Assembly: GCF_030409605.1 (NCBI RefSeq)
Contig: NZ_JAUFQG010000004.1
Coordinates: forward strand, 2,653,001-2,717,000
Direction: 5' to 3'
Origin: Simiduia curdlanivorans
GTDB lineage: Bacteria > Pseudomonadota > Gammaproteobacteria > Pseudomonadales > Cellvibrionaceae
Length of the DNA stretch: 64,000 bases
Below, piece by piece: positions 46,820-55,549 of the stretch; position 1 is the first letter of the stretch; each line of letters opens with the position of its first letter. A program made the translations under genes and the position numbers. Under the pieces are notes generated by a model, which ran no database searches, had not been told where the DNA came from, and saw only the letters and a program-made list of their open reading frames with translations.

Positions 46820-48604
46820 ATGACAGCCAGTAACAAAAAGCTTGGCATTACCGATGTGGTTCTGCGCGATGCGCACCAATCGCTTTTCGCCACCCGTCTC
46901 CGTATTGACGACATGCTGCCTATTGCCGCGAAGCTCGACCAAGTCGGCTTTTGGTCGTTAGAAACGTGGGGCGGTGCCACCTTTGACTCCTGTATCCGTT
47001 ACTTAGGCGAAGATCCCTGGGATCGCTTGCGCGAATTGAAAAAGGTTATGCCTAACACACCGCAACAAATGTTGTTCCGCGGTCAAAACATTCTTGGCTA
47101 CCGGCACTATGCCGATGACGTGGTTGAAAAATTTGTCGAGCGCGCCGCTCACAACGGTATGGATGTGTTCCGCGTGTTCGACGCCATGAACGATGTGCGC
47201 AATCTGCAAACCGCGCTGCAAGCGGTTAAAAAAGTGGGTAAGCATGCGCAGGGCACTATCTCTTATACCGTGAGCCCCGTGCATACCTTAGAGATGTGGG
47301 TGGATATGGGGCGCAAGCTTCAGGATATGGGCGCCGATTCTATCGCCATTAAAGACATGGCCGGTTTACTTCGCCCCTATGAAGGTTACGAATTGGTGAA
47401 ACAATTGAAAGCCGCCTGTGACATTCCGGTGCATTTGCATTGTCATGCCACGACGGGTCTTTCGACGGCGACCATTCTGAAGTGCGTAGAGGCCGGTATT
47501 GATAACGTCGACACCGCGATTTCCTCCATGTCGATGACCTATGGCCACAGCCCAACGGAATCCGTAGTGGCGATTTTAGAAGGCACTGGCCGAGATACTG
47601 GTCTCGACATTAATTTGCTCGAAGATATTTCCAATTACTTTCGCGAAGTGCGGAAAAAGTACGCAACAAGTTTGAAGGTTCGCTGCGCGGTGTCGACAGC
47701 CGAATTTTAGTGGCGCAAGTGCCCGGTGGCATGTTAACTAACATGGAAAGCCAGCTGCGCGATCAGGGCGCCATCGATAAGTTTCGATCAAGTGTTGGCC
47801 GAAATTCCCAAAGTGCGCGAAGACTTAGGTTTTCTGCCGTTGGTTACACCCACCTCGCAAATTGTTGGCACCCAAGCGGTGTTAAACGTTTTGACCGGTG
47901 AGCGCTACAAGTCCATCTCGAAAGAGACCCAAGGCGTATTGAAAGGTGAGTACGGTGCTACACCGGCGCCGGTTAATAAAGAATTGCAGGCGCGGGTACT
48001 CGATGGCGGCGAAGCCATTACTTGTCGTCCGGCCGACTTGATTAAACCTGAAATGGACAAGCTGGTCGCCGAGTTGCGCGACATTGCCAAAGAGAAGGGC
48101 ATTAACCTCGCGAAGGGCGATAACGAAGTTGACGACGTCTTTAACCTACGCCTTGTTTACCCAGATTGGCTTGAAGTTCCTAGAAAACCGCGGCGATGCC
48201 TCGGCTTTTGAACCAGCGCCAACGGGCAAAGAAACTGCGGCTGTTAGCAATGATAAAGGTGAAGAAGTTTACACGGTAACTGTCGAAGGTAAGCAGTACA
48301 CAGTGAGTGTGGCCAATGGCGGCGATATTACTGGCATTTCGGCGCTGGGGTGCTGGCGCGGCTGCGCCTACTACGGGTGCACCGGTGAGCGGTGGCGAAC
48401 CTGTGCCTGCGCCCTTGCCGGTAATATTTTCCGCGTCTTGGTCAAGCCTGGTCAGCAAGTGCAAGAGGGCACAGTGATAATTATTTTGGAAGCCATGAAA
48501 ATGGGAACCGAATCAGTGCGCCCAAGGCCGGTGTTATTGGTGACATTCAAGTCAAAGAGGGCGACTCAGTTGCCGTCGGCGATAACTTGTTAAGTATCGC
48601 TTAG
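46820..48604 (+). CDS. oadA: Oxaloacetate decarboxylase alpha subunit OadA, frameshifted
   Basis: A biotin-dependent carboxyltransferase that moves the carboxyl group of oxaloacetate to biotin. The first 296 codons are clean: [16 protein letters not shown], the metal-site [12 protein letters not shown] and MSMTYGHSP. Breaks then occur near 47664 (extra bases), 47783 (extra T), 48140 (extra T), 48347 (extra G), 48413 (missing C) and around the biotin motif at 48490-48530 (EAMKMGTE, with Gly where Glu is expected). Correcting them yields the usual protein of about 595 residues, ending [12 protein letters not shown] 46820 is preceded by AAAGGG. Confidence 0.88.
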
Positions 48605-48616
48605 GAGCATTGAGTC

Positions 48617-49924
48617 GTGGATGGAATACTAACGCTCTGGCGTGATTCGGGTGTCTACCATATGCAGTCAGGTCAGTTGATCATGATTCTGGTGGGCGTG
48701 TTGTTATTGTTTTTGGCTGTGCGCAAAGGCTTCGAGCCGCTGCTACTGGTGCCGATTGGTTTTGGCGGCATCCTCGCCAACATTCCAGGTGCAGGCTTGG
48801 CTATGTCGGCGGTAGAAAATGCCATCTACTTCGCCAAGCCAGAGGTCATGGCTGGTTTAGCGCAGGTGATGGGGGTGGTTTACGAATCGCCAACTCAGTT
48901 GCTTGAAGCCTATCACCACGCCGGCGCTGCGGCCCACGTGGCGGCAATCCAAGTGGCCAACGATGCCAACTACTTTGATGGCATGTTGTATATGTTTTTA
49001 CAACGTGTCGATTGCCAGTGGTGTTGCGCCTTTATTGATTTTCATGGGCGTTGGCGCCCATGACCGATTTTGGCCCGCTCTTGGCCAATCCGCGCACTTT
49101 GTTTTTAGGTGCGGCCGCACAGTTTGGTATTTTCGCCACGGTGTTAGGTGCCGTCGGCTTGTCGGCACTGGGGGTGATGAATTTTACCATTCAAGAGGCC
49201 GCCGCTATCGGCATTATCGGTGGCGCTGATGGCCCCACGGCGATTTATGTGACCAGCATGTTGGCGCCAGATTTACTAGGTGCGATTGCGGTGGCAGCCT
49301 ATTCCTATATGGCGTTGGTGCCGTTAATTCAGCCGCCAATCATGCGCGCCTTAACTACCGTTGAAGAGCGCAAAATTTAAGATGGTGCAACTGCGCGCCG
49401 TCTCCCGGCGCGAGAAAATCGTTTTTCCCATCGCGCTGGTGATTCTGGTGGCGTTGTTGTTGCCATCGGCGGCGCCTTTGTTGGGCATGTTCTGCTTGGG
49501 TAATCTGATGCGCGAGTGCGGCGTGGTAGAGCGCTTAAGCGATACGGCGCAAAATGCCTTAATTAATATCGTGACCATATTTTTGGGTTTGTCTGTCGGC
49601 TCTAAGCTCGCGGCGGATAAATTTTTAGACCCAAAAACCATGGGCATTTTAATCCTCGGTATTGTTGCATTCTGTATCGGTACCGCTGCGGGCGTGTTGA
49701 TGGCGAAACTGATGAATCGCTTTAGCAAAATGCCAATCAACCCTTTAATTGGCTCGCTCGGTGTGTCCGCCGTGCCAATGGCTGCGCGCGTATCGAATAA
49801 AATTGGTTTAGAGGCTAATCCGCAAAACTTCTTACTGATGCACGCAATGGGCCCGAATGTGGCTGGTGTTATTGGTTCAGCGGTTGCTGCCGGCGTTATG
49901 ATCTCGATGGTTTCTGGTATGTAA
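48617..49924 (+). CDS. oadB: Oxaloacetate decarboxylase beta subunit OadB, frameshifted
   Basis: The integral membrane Na+ pump subunit that decarboxylates carboxybiotin and exports Na+. About 433 residues and nine or more helices when pieced together from GTG 48617. The three frames join at a T run near 48993 (one extra T), a C run near 49062 (one extra C) and AAAATTTAAG near 49376 (one extra T that makes a false stop). Recognisable segments: [48 protein letters not shown] and [15 protein letters not shown] bidirectional terminator follows. Confidence 0.9.
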
Positions 49925-49936
49925 TGCCGATGCCTG

Positions 49937-49996
49937 TAGTATCAATATATCTAGTATCAATATATCTAGTATCGATACATCTAGAATCAATACCTC
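49937..49996 (+). repeat. Four tandem 15-bp units after oadB
   Basis: TAGTATCAATATATC occurs twice exactly (49937, 49952), then with two changes (49967) and with more (49982). It lies between the oadB stop and the terminator. It is non-coding. Confidence 0.85.
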
Positions 49997-50038
49997 AAGT
50001 GTGAATGAAACAAGCTCGATTGAGTATTGAGTGAACAT

Positions 50039-50066
50039 AAAAAAGCCCGCAATCGCGGGCTTTTTT
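50039..50066. terminator. Bidirectional terminator between oadB and degV
   Basis: AAAAAAGCCCGC (50039-50050) pairs with GCGGGCTTTTTT (50055-50066) around a four-base loop, with T6 on either strand. Confidence 0.92.
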
Positions 50067-50100
50067 ACATTTATAGTAATGTAATGCTGGGTTGCAACGC

Positions 50101-51048
50101 TCAGTGTTCTTCGCGCGCGAAAGCGAGAGAGAAAGCTTTCGGGCCAACGTTCACCGCAGCTGTTGCCGACATCATGGAAAGCATGGTCTTCACGCCTTTT
50201 TGTTTGGCAAAGGTTCTGAATTCAACCAGGTCCGGGTTGTTTTGGATGTCTTCGAGCAAGCCGCCGTAGCTCATGACGATGGTATCCGTGGCTAAGCCAG
50301 ACAGGATTGAGCTCTTCGCGTGCTCGAACAAATCCTTGAGTGCGCCCTGATAGCCTTTACTCTTTTTAAAGGAGTGGGTTTCACCATTGTGCAACTCGAT
50401 CACGGGGTTGATGCCAAAAGTTTCTGCAAGCTTGTAAGACAACCAGCTAATTTTATGATCGCCTTTGCGCAGATTGCGGCGTTCGCGCATGTAGGACAGG
50501 TCGAATGGCACAATGTAGCCGTAAACCTTGTCGCGCAGTGCATTGATACGGGCAATGGCCTTTGCTTGTGATTCTTGTTTTTCATGGACGAGTTTAGCGA
50601 ACTCGGCAACCAATACCGCGTGACCGCTAAACATCGAGTAACTGTCTAGCATGCGAATGCGAAAGGGCGTTGGGCGCTGGCTTTTGTCGCGAAACTTCGG
50701 CTCGTTAATCATCGCCGCTTCGGTAACCCGATTGTAGACCTGACTCTTGCGGCTGTTGATCGTGATTACATTGACGCGATCGTATTTGGGTAAAAAGTGC
50801 TGTTCAAAGATTTGGGTCACGTCGTCGACAGAAAGGGGCTCGGATTGCGCCGTGTTGTAGCGGCTGCGCGAGTGACCTCGGTAGAAGTCTGCCATTGCTG
50901 TGGCGTTGCGGTCATCTTGGTAGGTGCCGTCGGCATGGTGGATATAAATCGGCAAAATTTCTATGCCGTGCTTACATATAAACTCCGGTGATAAATCACA
51001 ACTAGAGTCAACTGCAATTCCGATGCGGTTAGAACTTGAATTTTCCAT
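50101..51048 (-). CDS. DegV family protein
   Basis: A 315-residue protein of the DegV fold, which binds fatty acids in the fatty-acid kinase system of Gram-positive bacteria. Visible are IGIAVDSSCDLSPEF at the start, the GHSRSRYNTAQSEP segment near 65, SYSMFSGHAVLVAEFAKLV and a C-terminal GGLLEDIQNNPDLVEF. Its role in gammaproteobacteria is not established. Start 51048 has GAGG upstream; the six-residue longer frame is unlikely. Confidence 0.85.
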   Translation of the reverse strand: MENSSSNRIGIAVDSSCDLSPEFICKHGIEILPIYIHHADGTYQDDRNATAMADFYRGHSRSRYNTAQSEPLSVDDVTQIFEQHFLPKYDRVNVITINSRKSQVYNRVTEAAMINEPKFRDKSQRPTPFRIRMLDSYSMFSGHAVLVAEFAKLVHEKQESQAKAIARINALRDKVYGYIVPFDLSYMRERRNLRKGDHKISWLSYKLAETFGINPVIELHNGETHSFKKSKGYQGALKDLFEHAKSSILSGLATDTIVMSYGGLLEDIQNNPDLVEFRTFAKQKGVKTMLSMMSATAAVNVGPKAFSLAFAREEH

Positions 51049-51196
51049 GATAACCTCGCTTTCCATAATATGATGGCACTATAGAATTAAAGCGAGAGCA
51101 GCGGTATCAGCGCTTTGATCGACTTTCTGACAGGAAAACGCAGCAGTGCTTGTAAGCTTTGGCTTACAGTGGTGTCGCCAATATCAATAGGGCTGA

Positions 51197-51670
51197 TTAT
51201 TGAGCTCTTTGGTGTAGGCACACCTCTAGGGTTGCCAAACCGGTGTGGGCAATTAATTGCTGGCTGAGCACCGGGCCCTGGGCTAAATGTTCGATCCTGT
51301 GGTTCGCACCGGAAACGGTTGTGGGGCGGCTTAGGTCTAAATTGATGCCGATATCAACTAAGCCAGGTTTTGCCGCGCCGGTCACCATATTGGTGATCTC
51401 GCCCACCAGATCGCACAGCTCGTCGTCCGCATTGACGGGGTCTTGGCCGAGCATCCTTCGGAAAATATCGAGTATCAACTCCCGCGAAAAACTGATGGCC
51501 ATGCTGCCCGACAGGGATTCGCTCTCCAGCGCTATCACGCCGGATACGGCGCCGCTGGCAGTGGCATCGCTTTTTACCGAGGTGGCACCGGGGTTGGATT
51601 CCAATTGCGCCATGGTTAGTAGCACTTGCTCGAGTGCGTTGTAAAATGGCTGAATCAACCTACTATTCAT
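51197..51670 (-). CDS. CheX-type chemotaxis phosphatase homologue
   Basis: A 157-residue protein of the CheC/CheX fold. The E-x2-N catalytic motif is intact: E91 and N94 in DLVGEITNMVTGAAK, with the following Gly. CheX dephosphorylates CheY-P or other response regulators. No chemotaxis genes are close. It lies downstream of no obvious partner; degV is the next gene on the same strand. Confidence 0.85.
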   Translation of the reverse strand: MNSRLIQPFYNALEQVLLTMAQLESNPGATSVKSDATASGAVSGVIALESESLSGSMAISFSRELILDIFRRMLGQDPVNADDELCDLVGEITNMVTGAAKPGLVDIGINLDLSRPTTVSGANHRIEHLAQGPVLSQQLIAHTGLATLEVCLHQRAQ

Positions 51671-51979
51671 TCACGCAGAACCACTTATCAGCAGACAGGT
51701 CGATCAAGTATAGGAAGGATTAGCGCGCACTGGTGGCAACAAACTGGAATTTTCACAGACCAATAAGTTCTATAAACTACAGGGCAACTCCTATAATTGC
51801 GCGTGGCCTCTGGCTTATAGCGCTGGCTTGGCGAAGAAGCGTTATAGTGCCAGCAGCAACCGCTGTTTGCTCTAGCCCGCGGGGTCAGAACGCATGCCTT
51901 GCTGTCCGCCTAGTGTTAAGGTGCAATTATTAGAAATGTCCAAAAGCTAGCAATAACATTATCAAGAGGGATAGCGATT
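51671..51979. other. Divergent promoter region of the CheX and metallo-beta-lactamase genes
   Basis: About 309 bases with no open frame of protein character. AAGAGGGATAG just before ATG 51980 is the ribosome-binding site of the next gene. No operator is recognised. Confidence 0.4.
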
Positions 51980-52879
51980 ATGTACATCACTAAGGCTTTA
52001 AAATTCATCTCCTGCGCAGCGGTACTATTGCTGGGTGCGCAAACGCAGGCGCACGATAAAACCCCGGAAGTAACCATTGAGGCTATTCCTGTTGCCGAGG
52101 GTATCTACATGCTTACGGGCTCAGGCGGTAACATGGGCTTAAGTGTGGGCGATGACGGTGCCTTTTTGATCGATGATCAGTTCGCGCCATTAACCGATAA
52201 AATTCAAGCCAAAATAGCGACCTTGTCGGACCAGCAGGTTAAGTTTTTAATTAACACCCACTGGCATTTTGACCACACAGGCGGCAATGAAAATTTTGGC
52301 AAGCGCGATGCCATTATCGTTGCCCATCACAATGTGCGCACCCGTCTTGAAGCCGGTGGCGTGATCGAGGCCTTTAAAAAAGAAGTGCCGCCAGCGCCCA
52401 GCGTTGCGCTGCCCGTGATCACATTTGAGGAGTCGTTAAGTTTTCATTTCAATGGCGAGACCATTCACGTAGAACATCCGGCACCCGCCCATACCGATGG
52501 CGATGCCATTGTGTTTTTTGACAAGGCCAATGTGGTGCACATGGGCGACACCTATTTTAACGGTTTCTACCCTTTCATCGACGCCAGCAGTGGCGGCAGT
52601 GTGTTGGGTGTCATTCAGGCGGTCGACAGTGTGCTAAAAAAAATTGACGGCAAAACCAAAATTATTCCCGGTCACGGCAAGCTAAGTAATAAAGCGGAGT
52701 TGCAGGCCTATCACGATATGTTGGCGGCCGTGTATGCCGAGGTGAAAAAACTAAAGGCTAAAGGGATGTCTGTGGAAGCAGTGGTTGCCGCTAAACCCAC
52801 CGCGAAGTTTGACGCCAAATGGGGCGCCGGCTTCTTGGCTCCCGATGTTTGGGTGGCTTTGGTCTACGGAGCGATGTAA
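51980..52879 (+). CDS. Exported metallo-beta-lactamase-fold hydrolase
   Basis: A 299-residue protein with a signal peptide (about 1-24, ending QTQA) and the MBL metal motif HWHFDH (H94, H96, D98, H99). Further ligands are in HPAPAHTDGDAIVFF and in IPGHGKLS. It is similar to periplasmic MBL proteins of uncharacterised substrate, and beta-lactamase activity is not implied. AAGAGGGATAG precedes ATG 51980. The stop overlaps the start of the GST gene (TAATG). Confidence 0.88.
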   Translation: MYITKALKFISCAAVLLLGAQTQAHDKTPEVTIEAIPVAEGIYMLTGSGGNMGLSVGDDGAFLIDDQFAPLTDKIQAKIATLSDQQVKFLINTHWHFDHTGGNENFGKRDAIIVAHHNVRTRLEAGGVIEAFKKEVPPAPSVALPVITFEESLSFHFNGETIHVEHPAPAHTDGDAIVFFDKANVVHMGDTYFNGFYPFIDASSGGSVLGVIQAVDSVLKKIDGKTKIIPGHGKLSNKAELQAYHDMLAAVYAEVKKLKAKGMSVEAVVAAKPTAKFDAKWGAGFLAPDVWVALVYGAM

Positions 52880-53493
52880 TGCGTATTTTTGAAACCAAAA
52901 CCGCACCCAATGCCCGTCGAGTGCGGATGTTTTTGGCCGAGAAATCGCTATTGTCAACGGTTGAGTTTGAACAGGTTGATATTCAATCCGGTGAAAATTT
53001 AACCGAGGCCTATAAGCAAAAAAATGTTACCACGAAAATACCGGTGCTCGAATTGGATGACGGCACCTACATCGGGGAATCGATGGCGATTTGCCGCTAT
53101 TTTGAAGCGCTGCATCCAGAGCCGGCGTTGTTTGGACGCGCGCCTAAAGAGCAAGCCATTATCGAAATGTGGCAGCGCCGCGCAGAGTTCTATTTATTTC
53201 TGCCGGTGGGCATGTGTTTTCAACACACCACGGGTTATTTTAAAGATCGTATGAAGCCGATAGCGGAGTATGGCGAAGACTGTGGCCGCCAAGCCTTGGC
53301 TTTTATGGAAAGCTTGAATACGCACTTGGCAAGCTCGGACTACCTTGCTGGCGACAGTTTTTCTGTCGCCGATATCACGGCCCTATGCGCAGTGGATTTT
53401 GCCCGTGTTGTGAAGCTGCGAGCAGCGCCTGAGTGGCAGCATTTACAGCGCTGGCATCAAGCTGTGAGTGCGCGCCCGAGTGCCAGTTGTTAG
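52879..53493 (+). CDS. Glutathione S-transferase family protein
   Basis: A 204-residue GST with an N-terminal thioredoxin-like domain (about 1-78; TKIPVLELDDGTYIGESMAICRYFE includes the glutathione-binding Glu-Ser) and a C-terminal helical domain (about 88-200; YLAGDSFSVADITALCAVDF). The reaction is unknown. It is translationally coupled to the MBL gene, suggesting a shared detoxification role; MBL proteins of the glyoxalase II type also use glutathione thioesters. That link is inference. Confidence 0.88.
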   Translation: MRIFETKTAPNARRVRMFLAEKSLLSTVEFEQVDIQSGENLTEAYKQKNVTTKIPVLELDDGTYIGESMAICRYFEALHPEPALFGRAPKEQAIIEMWQRRAEFYLFLPVGMCFQHTTGYFKDRMKPIAEYGEDCGRQALAFMESLNTHLASSDYLAGDSFSVADITALCAVDFARVVKLRAAPEWQHLQRWHQAVSARPSASC

Positions 53494-53500
53494 TTAAACG

Positions 53501-54463
53501 TTAAGCCGGTTTCACGTCACTGGGTGTTATGCCGGTCCAGCGTTTGAAAGCGCGGCGAAAGTTATTTACGTCGCTAATTTGAAAATAATCGGCCAGTTTT
53601 TGGTTGCTCCAGCCCTGGTCGGTCAAGAGGCAAAGTGCTTGTTGACCGCGAAGGCTATCTTGTAGCTGCTGAAAGCTAGTGCCTTCCACTTTTAACCGGC
53701 GCTTCAACGTTGCCGCACTTATCCTTAAATGTTTAGCTAGGTCGTTAAGTGTTGCTTGAGGCCGCGGCTTTAAAAAACGCTGCGCTAACATCAATAAACT
53801 GTGTTGCCTGGGCAGTGACGCCAGCAAGCCTTTGCATTCTTCTAGCCAAGGTTCAGCCTTAGAGCCTTTCGTGGTAATAACGTCAGCCATTGGCAAGTTC
53901 AAGCGCCAAAGCGGCGACGGGCTTTGTATCGACTGATCAAATATTGCGTAACTGCAGGTCTCGCTTAAGGGCAACTGCCAATGCAGGTGTATTTTTTTAT
54001 GCTCGCTGATCCAGCCGTACACGAAGCTACTGGCCGCGAGTAAAAAGAAACGCGCGAGATCTACCCGGCCCAAGGGGCAGTAAAAATCAAGATGAATGTG
54101 TTGCTGTGAATGGGCTGGCCGAATTAATACCTGTGGTGCCCACAGGGCTTGATAGCGCGCCAGCAATCTAAGCCCTTGGTATACATTTGGCGTTTGCAGC
54201 AGCGCCTTGGCTAGGGGTTCATCGCTATAGAGTAGCCGGCTACCGAGTTGTAGCGGCAGATCCTCGGCGCCGAGCGAGCGGGATTGCCGCACTAGGCGAA
54301 ATAACTGTGATGGTGCAATAAGGCGCTGGCTATTTTGAAGGTCGTGCGCGAACAATCCCGTGCCCGCTAGAAACATGTCGGGCTGATCGTGCCGCGCCGC
54401 AATTAATCCATAAAGCTCGCGTGCCAGAATTGGGCGTATTACCTTGTCGTTGACGGTAAACAT
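53501..54463 (-). CDS. AraC family regulator (OruR/ArgR-like N-terminal domain)
   Basis: A 320-residue protein with an AraC-type arabinose_bd ligand domain (about 20-205; LRLLARYQALWAPQVLIR) and a C-terminal helix-turn-helix pair (about 225-318; LNDLAKHLRISAATLKRRLK, SNQKLADYFQISDVNNFRRAFKRWTG). Regulators of this subtype often control lipid or amino-acid catabolism. Its start overlaps the stop of the GGDEF gene by one base (TAATG), so they form an operon. Confidence 0.87.
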   Translation of the reverse strand: MFTVNDKVIRPILARELYGLIAARHDQPDMFLAGTGLFAHDLQNSQRLIAPSQLFRLVRQSRSLGAEDLPLQLGSRLLYSDEPLAKALLQTPNVYQGLRLLARYQALWAPQVLIRPAHSQQHIHLDFYCPLGRVDLARFFLLAASSFVYGWISEHKKIHLHWQLPLSETCSYAIFDQSIQSPSPLWRLNLPMADVITTKGSKAEPWLEECKGLLASLPRQHSLLMLAQRFLKPRPQATLNDLAKHLRISAATLKRRLKVEGTSFQQLQDSLRGQQALCLLTDQGWSNQKLADYFQISDVNNFRRAFKRWTGITPSDVKPA

Positions 54464-55371
54464 TAGGCGCAGTCCTTTATTGCGCCGTGCCGGTAAGTTT
54501 GCGGTAATTGCCGCAGGGCGCGGGCAAAAAAGGCCTCGGCGCTTTCATTCGACAGGCGGCAGAGGCTTACACTGGTGACTGGGCTCGCGATAACGCGGCT
54601 GGCATTTTCCAGTAGTTGTTGGCAAATACCTTGCGCGCTATGCCAATCTTGATGAGGAATTAGTAACGCAAAGCGATTGCCGCCAAGCCGGCAGAAGCTG
54701 TCCTCACCGGTCAAATGCGCGAGCATGGCTTCGGCAAAACCTTGCAAGAGTTGATCGCCGCGATTCATGCCCAGTGTGCGATTAATGTCGCGTAGTTGAT
54801 CGAGTTCGATCAAGGCCAAGAATAATGGGGTTGCCGTTTCGCGATCGCAAGCCAGTGCCAACTGCTGTTGGAAGTGGCGCGCAGTGTAGGCGTTGGTGAG
54901 CGGGTCGATAAGCTGGTGGTCGCGGTGAAAATTTTCTCGGCTGCGCAGCTGACGATTGATGAGGGCCTGTTCTTTCAACCAATTAAACAGTCCTACGGTT
55001 AGCAGCAGCATAGCCAGCGGCGCGCTAAAAGATTCCAAGTTTTGAAACAGGCGGGAATCGCTCGGGTAGCTGATGAATTCATCAAGTAAATCCAAACAGG
55101 TAAAACCCCAATAACAAAGTGCGCCAGCAAAGAGCCATTGTGTCACTCGTCCTGCTGGGCGCGCGCAAAGCAATAGCACTATCCATGTTAATGCCAATAT
55201 ACAAGATAAACCTTCGCCGGCGACATCGCCCCAGTGTACCGAGGCCTTGGCATCGCCCGCGTGCAAGGTTAGGGCGGCCAGCAGGGCGCCAAATAACGGG
55301 AGGGCGATCAGCCGCTTGGCGTGATGACGCAGGATAAATGCGGTGTAGTAGCGCAGTCGATAAATTAGCAT
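54463..55371 (-). CDS. Membrane GGDEF-domain protein with degenerate active site
   Basis: A 302-residue protein with five hydrophobic segments (about 22-38, 52-70, 78-95, 115-132) and a GGDEF domain (about 155-298). The active-site loop reads GGNRF (230-234) instead of GGDEF, and the upstream metal site is weak, so diguanylate cyclase activity is unlikely. It may be a sensor or a GTP- or cyclic-di-GMP-binding relic. It is coupled to the AraC regulator gene. Confidence 0.82.
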   Translation of the reverse strand: MLIYRLRYYTAFILRHHAKRLIALPLFGALLAALTLHAGDAKASVHWGDVAGEGLSCILALTWIVLLLCARPAGRVTQWLFAGALCYWGFTCLDLLDEFISYPSDSRLFQNLESFSAPLAMLLLTVGLFNWLKEQALINRQLRSRENFHRDHQLIDPLTNAYTARHFQQQLALACDRETATPLFLALIELDQLRDINRTLGMNRGDQLLQGFAEAMLAHLTGEDSFCRLGGNRFALLIPHQDWHSAQGICQQLLENASRVIASPVTSVSLCRLSNESAEAFFARALRQLPQTYRHGAIKDCA

Positions 55372-55432
55372 CCGGTTAGCATAGCGAGCCAGTATGACAA
55401 TTTTGTGCCTCGCCTTAATGCCTGTTGAGCTG

Positions 55433-55449
55433 ATGTGACCCGGTCATAT
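55433..55449. promoter_or_regulatory. Candidate operator, near-perfect palindrome
   Basis: ATGTGACC (55433-55440) and GGTCATAT (55442-55449) form an inverted repeat with one mismatch and one central base. It lies upstream of the TonB receptor gene and between divergent genes. Confidence 0.45.
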
Positions 55450-55482
55450 TGGTGCATGGGTTTGCGTAGCGATTGGCTTGGT

Positions 55483-55498
55483 TGACAAGAGATTGTCA
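55483..55498. promoter_or_regulatory. Candidate operator TGACAA-N4-TTGTCA
   Basis: A perfect inverted repeat at 55483-55488 and 55493-55498, inside the region before the TonB receptor start. It makes the upstream TTG start candidate (55478) implausible. Confidence 0.45.
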
Positions 55499-55549
55499 CA
55501 AAGCGGCGGCAGGATGGCGTCCATCAATTATTCCCGATGGAAACCTGTT

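Noticed and set aside
55483..55498. Pho box
   Set aside because: The site is an inverted repeat, whereas PhoB sites are direct repeats of a CTGTCAT-type word.
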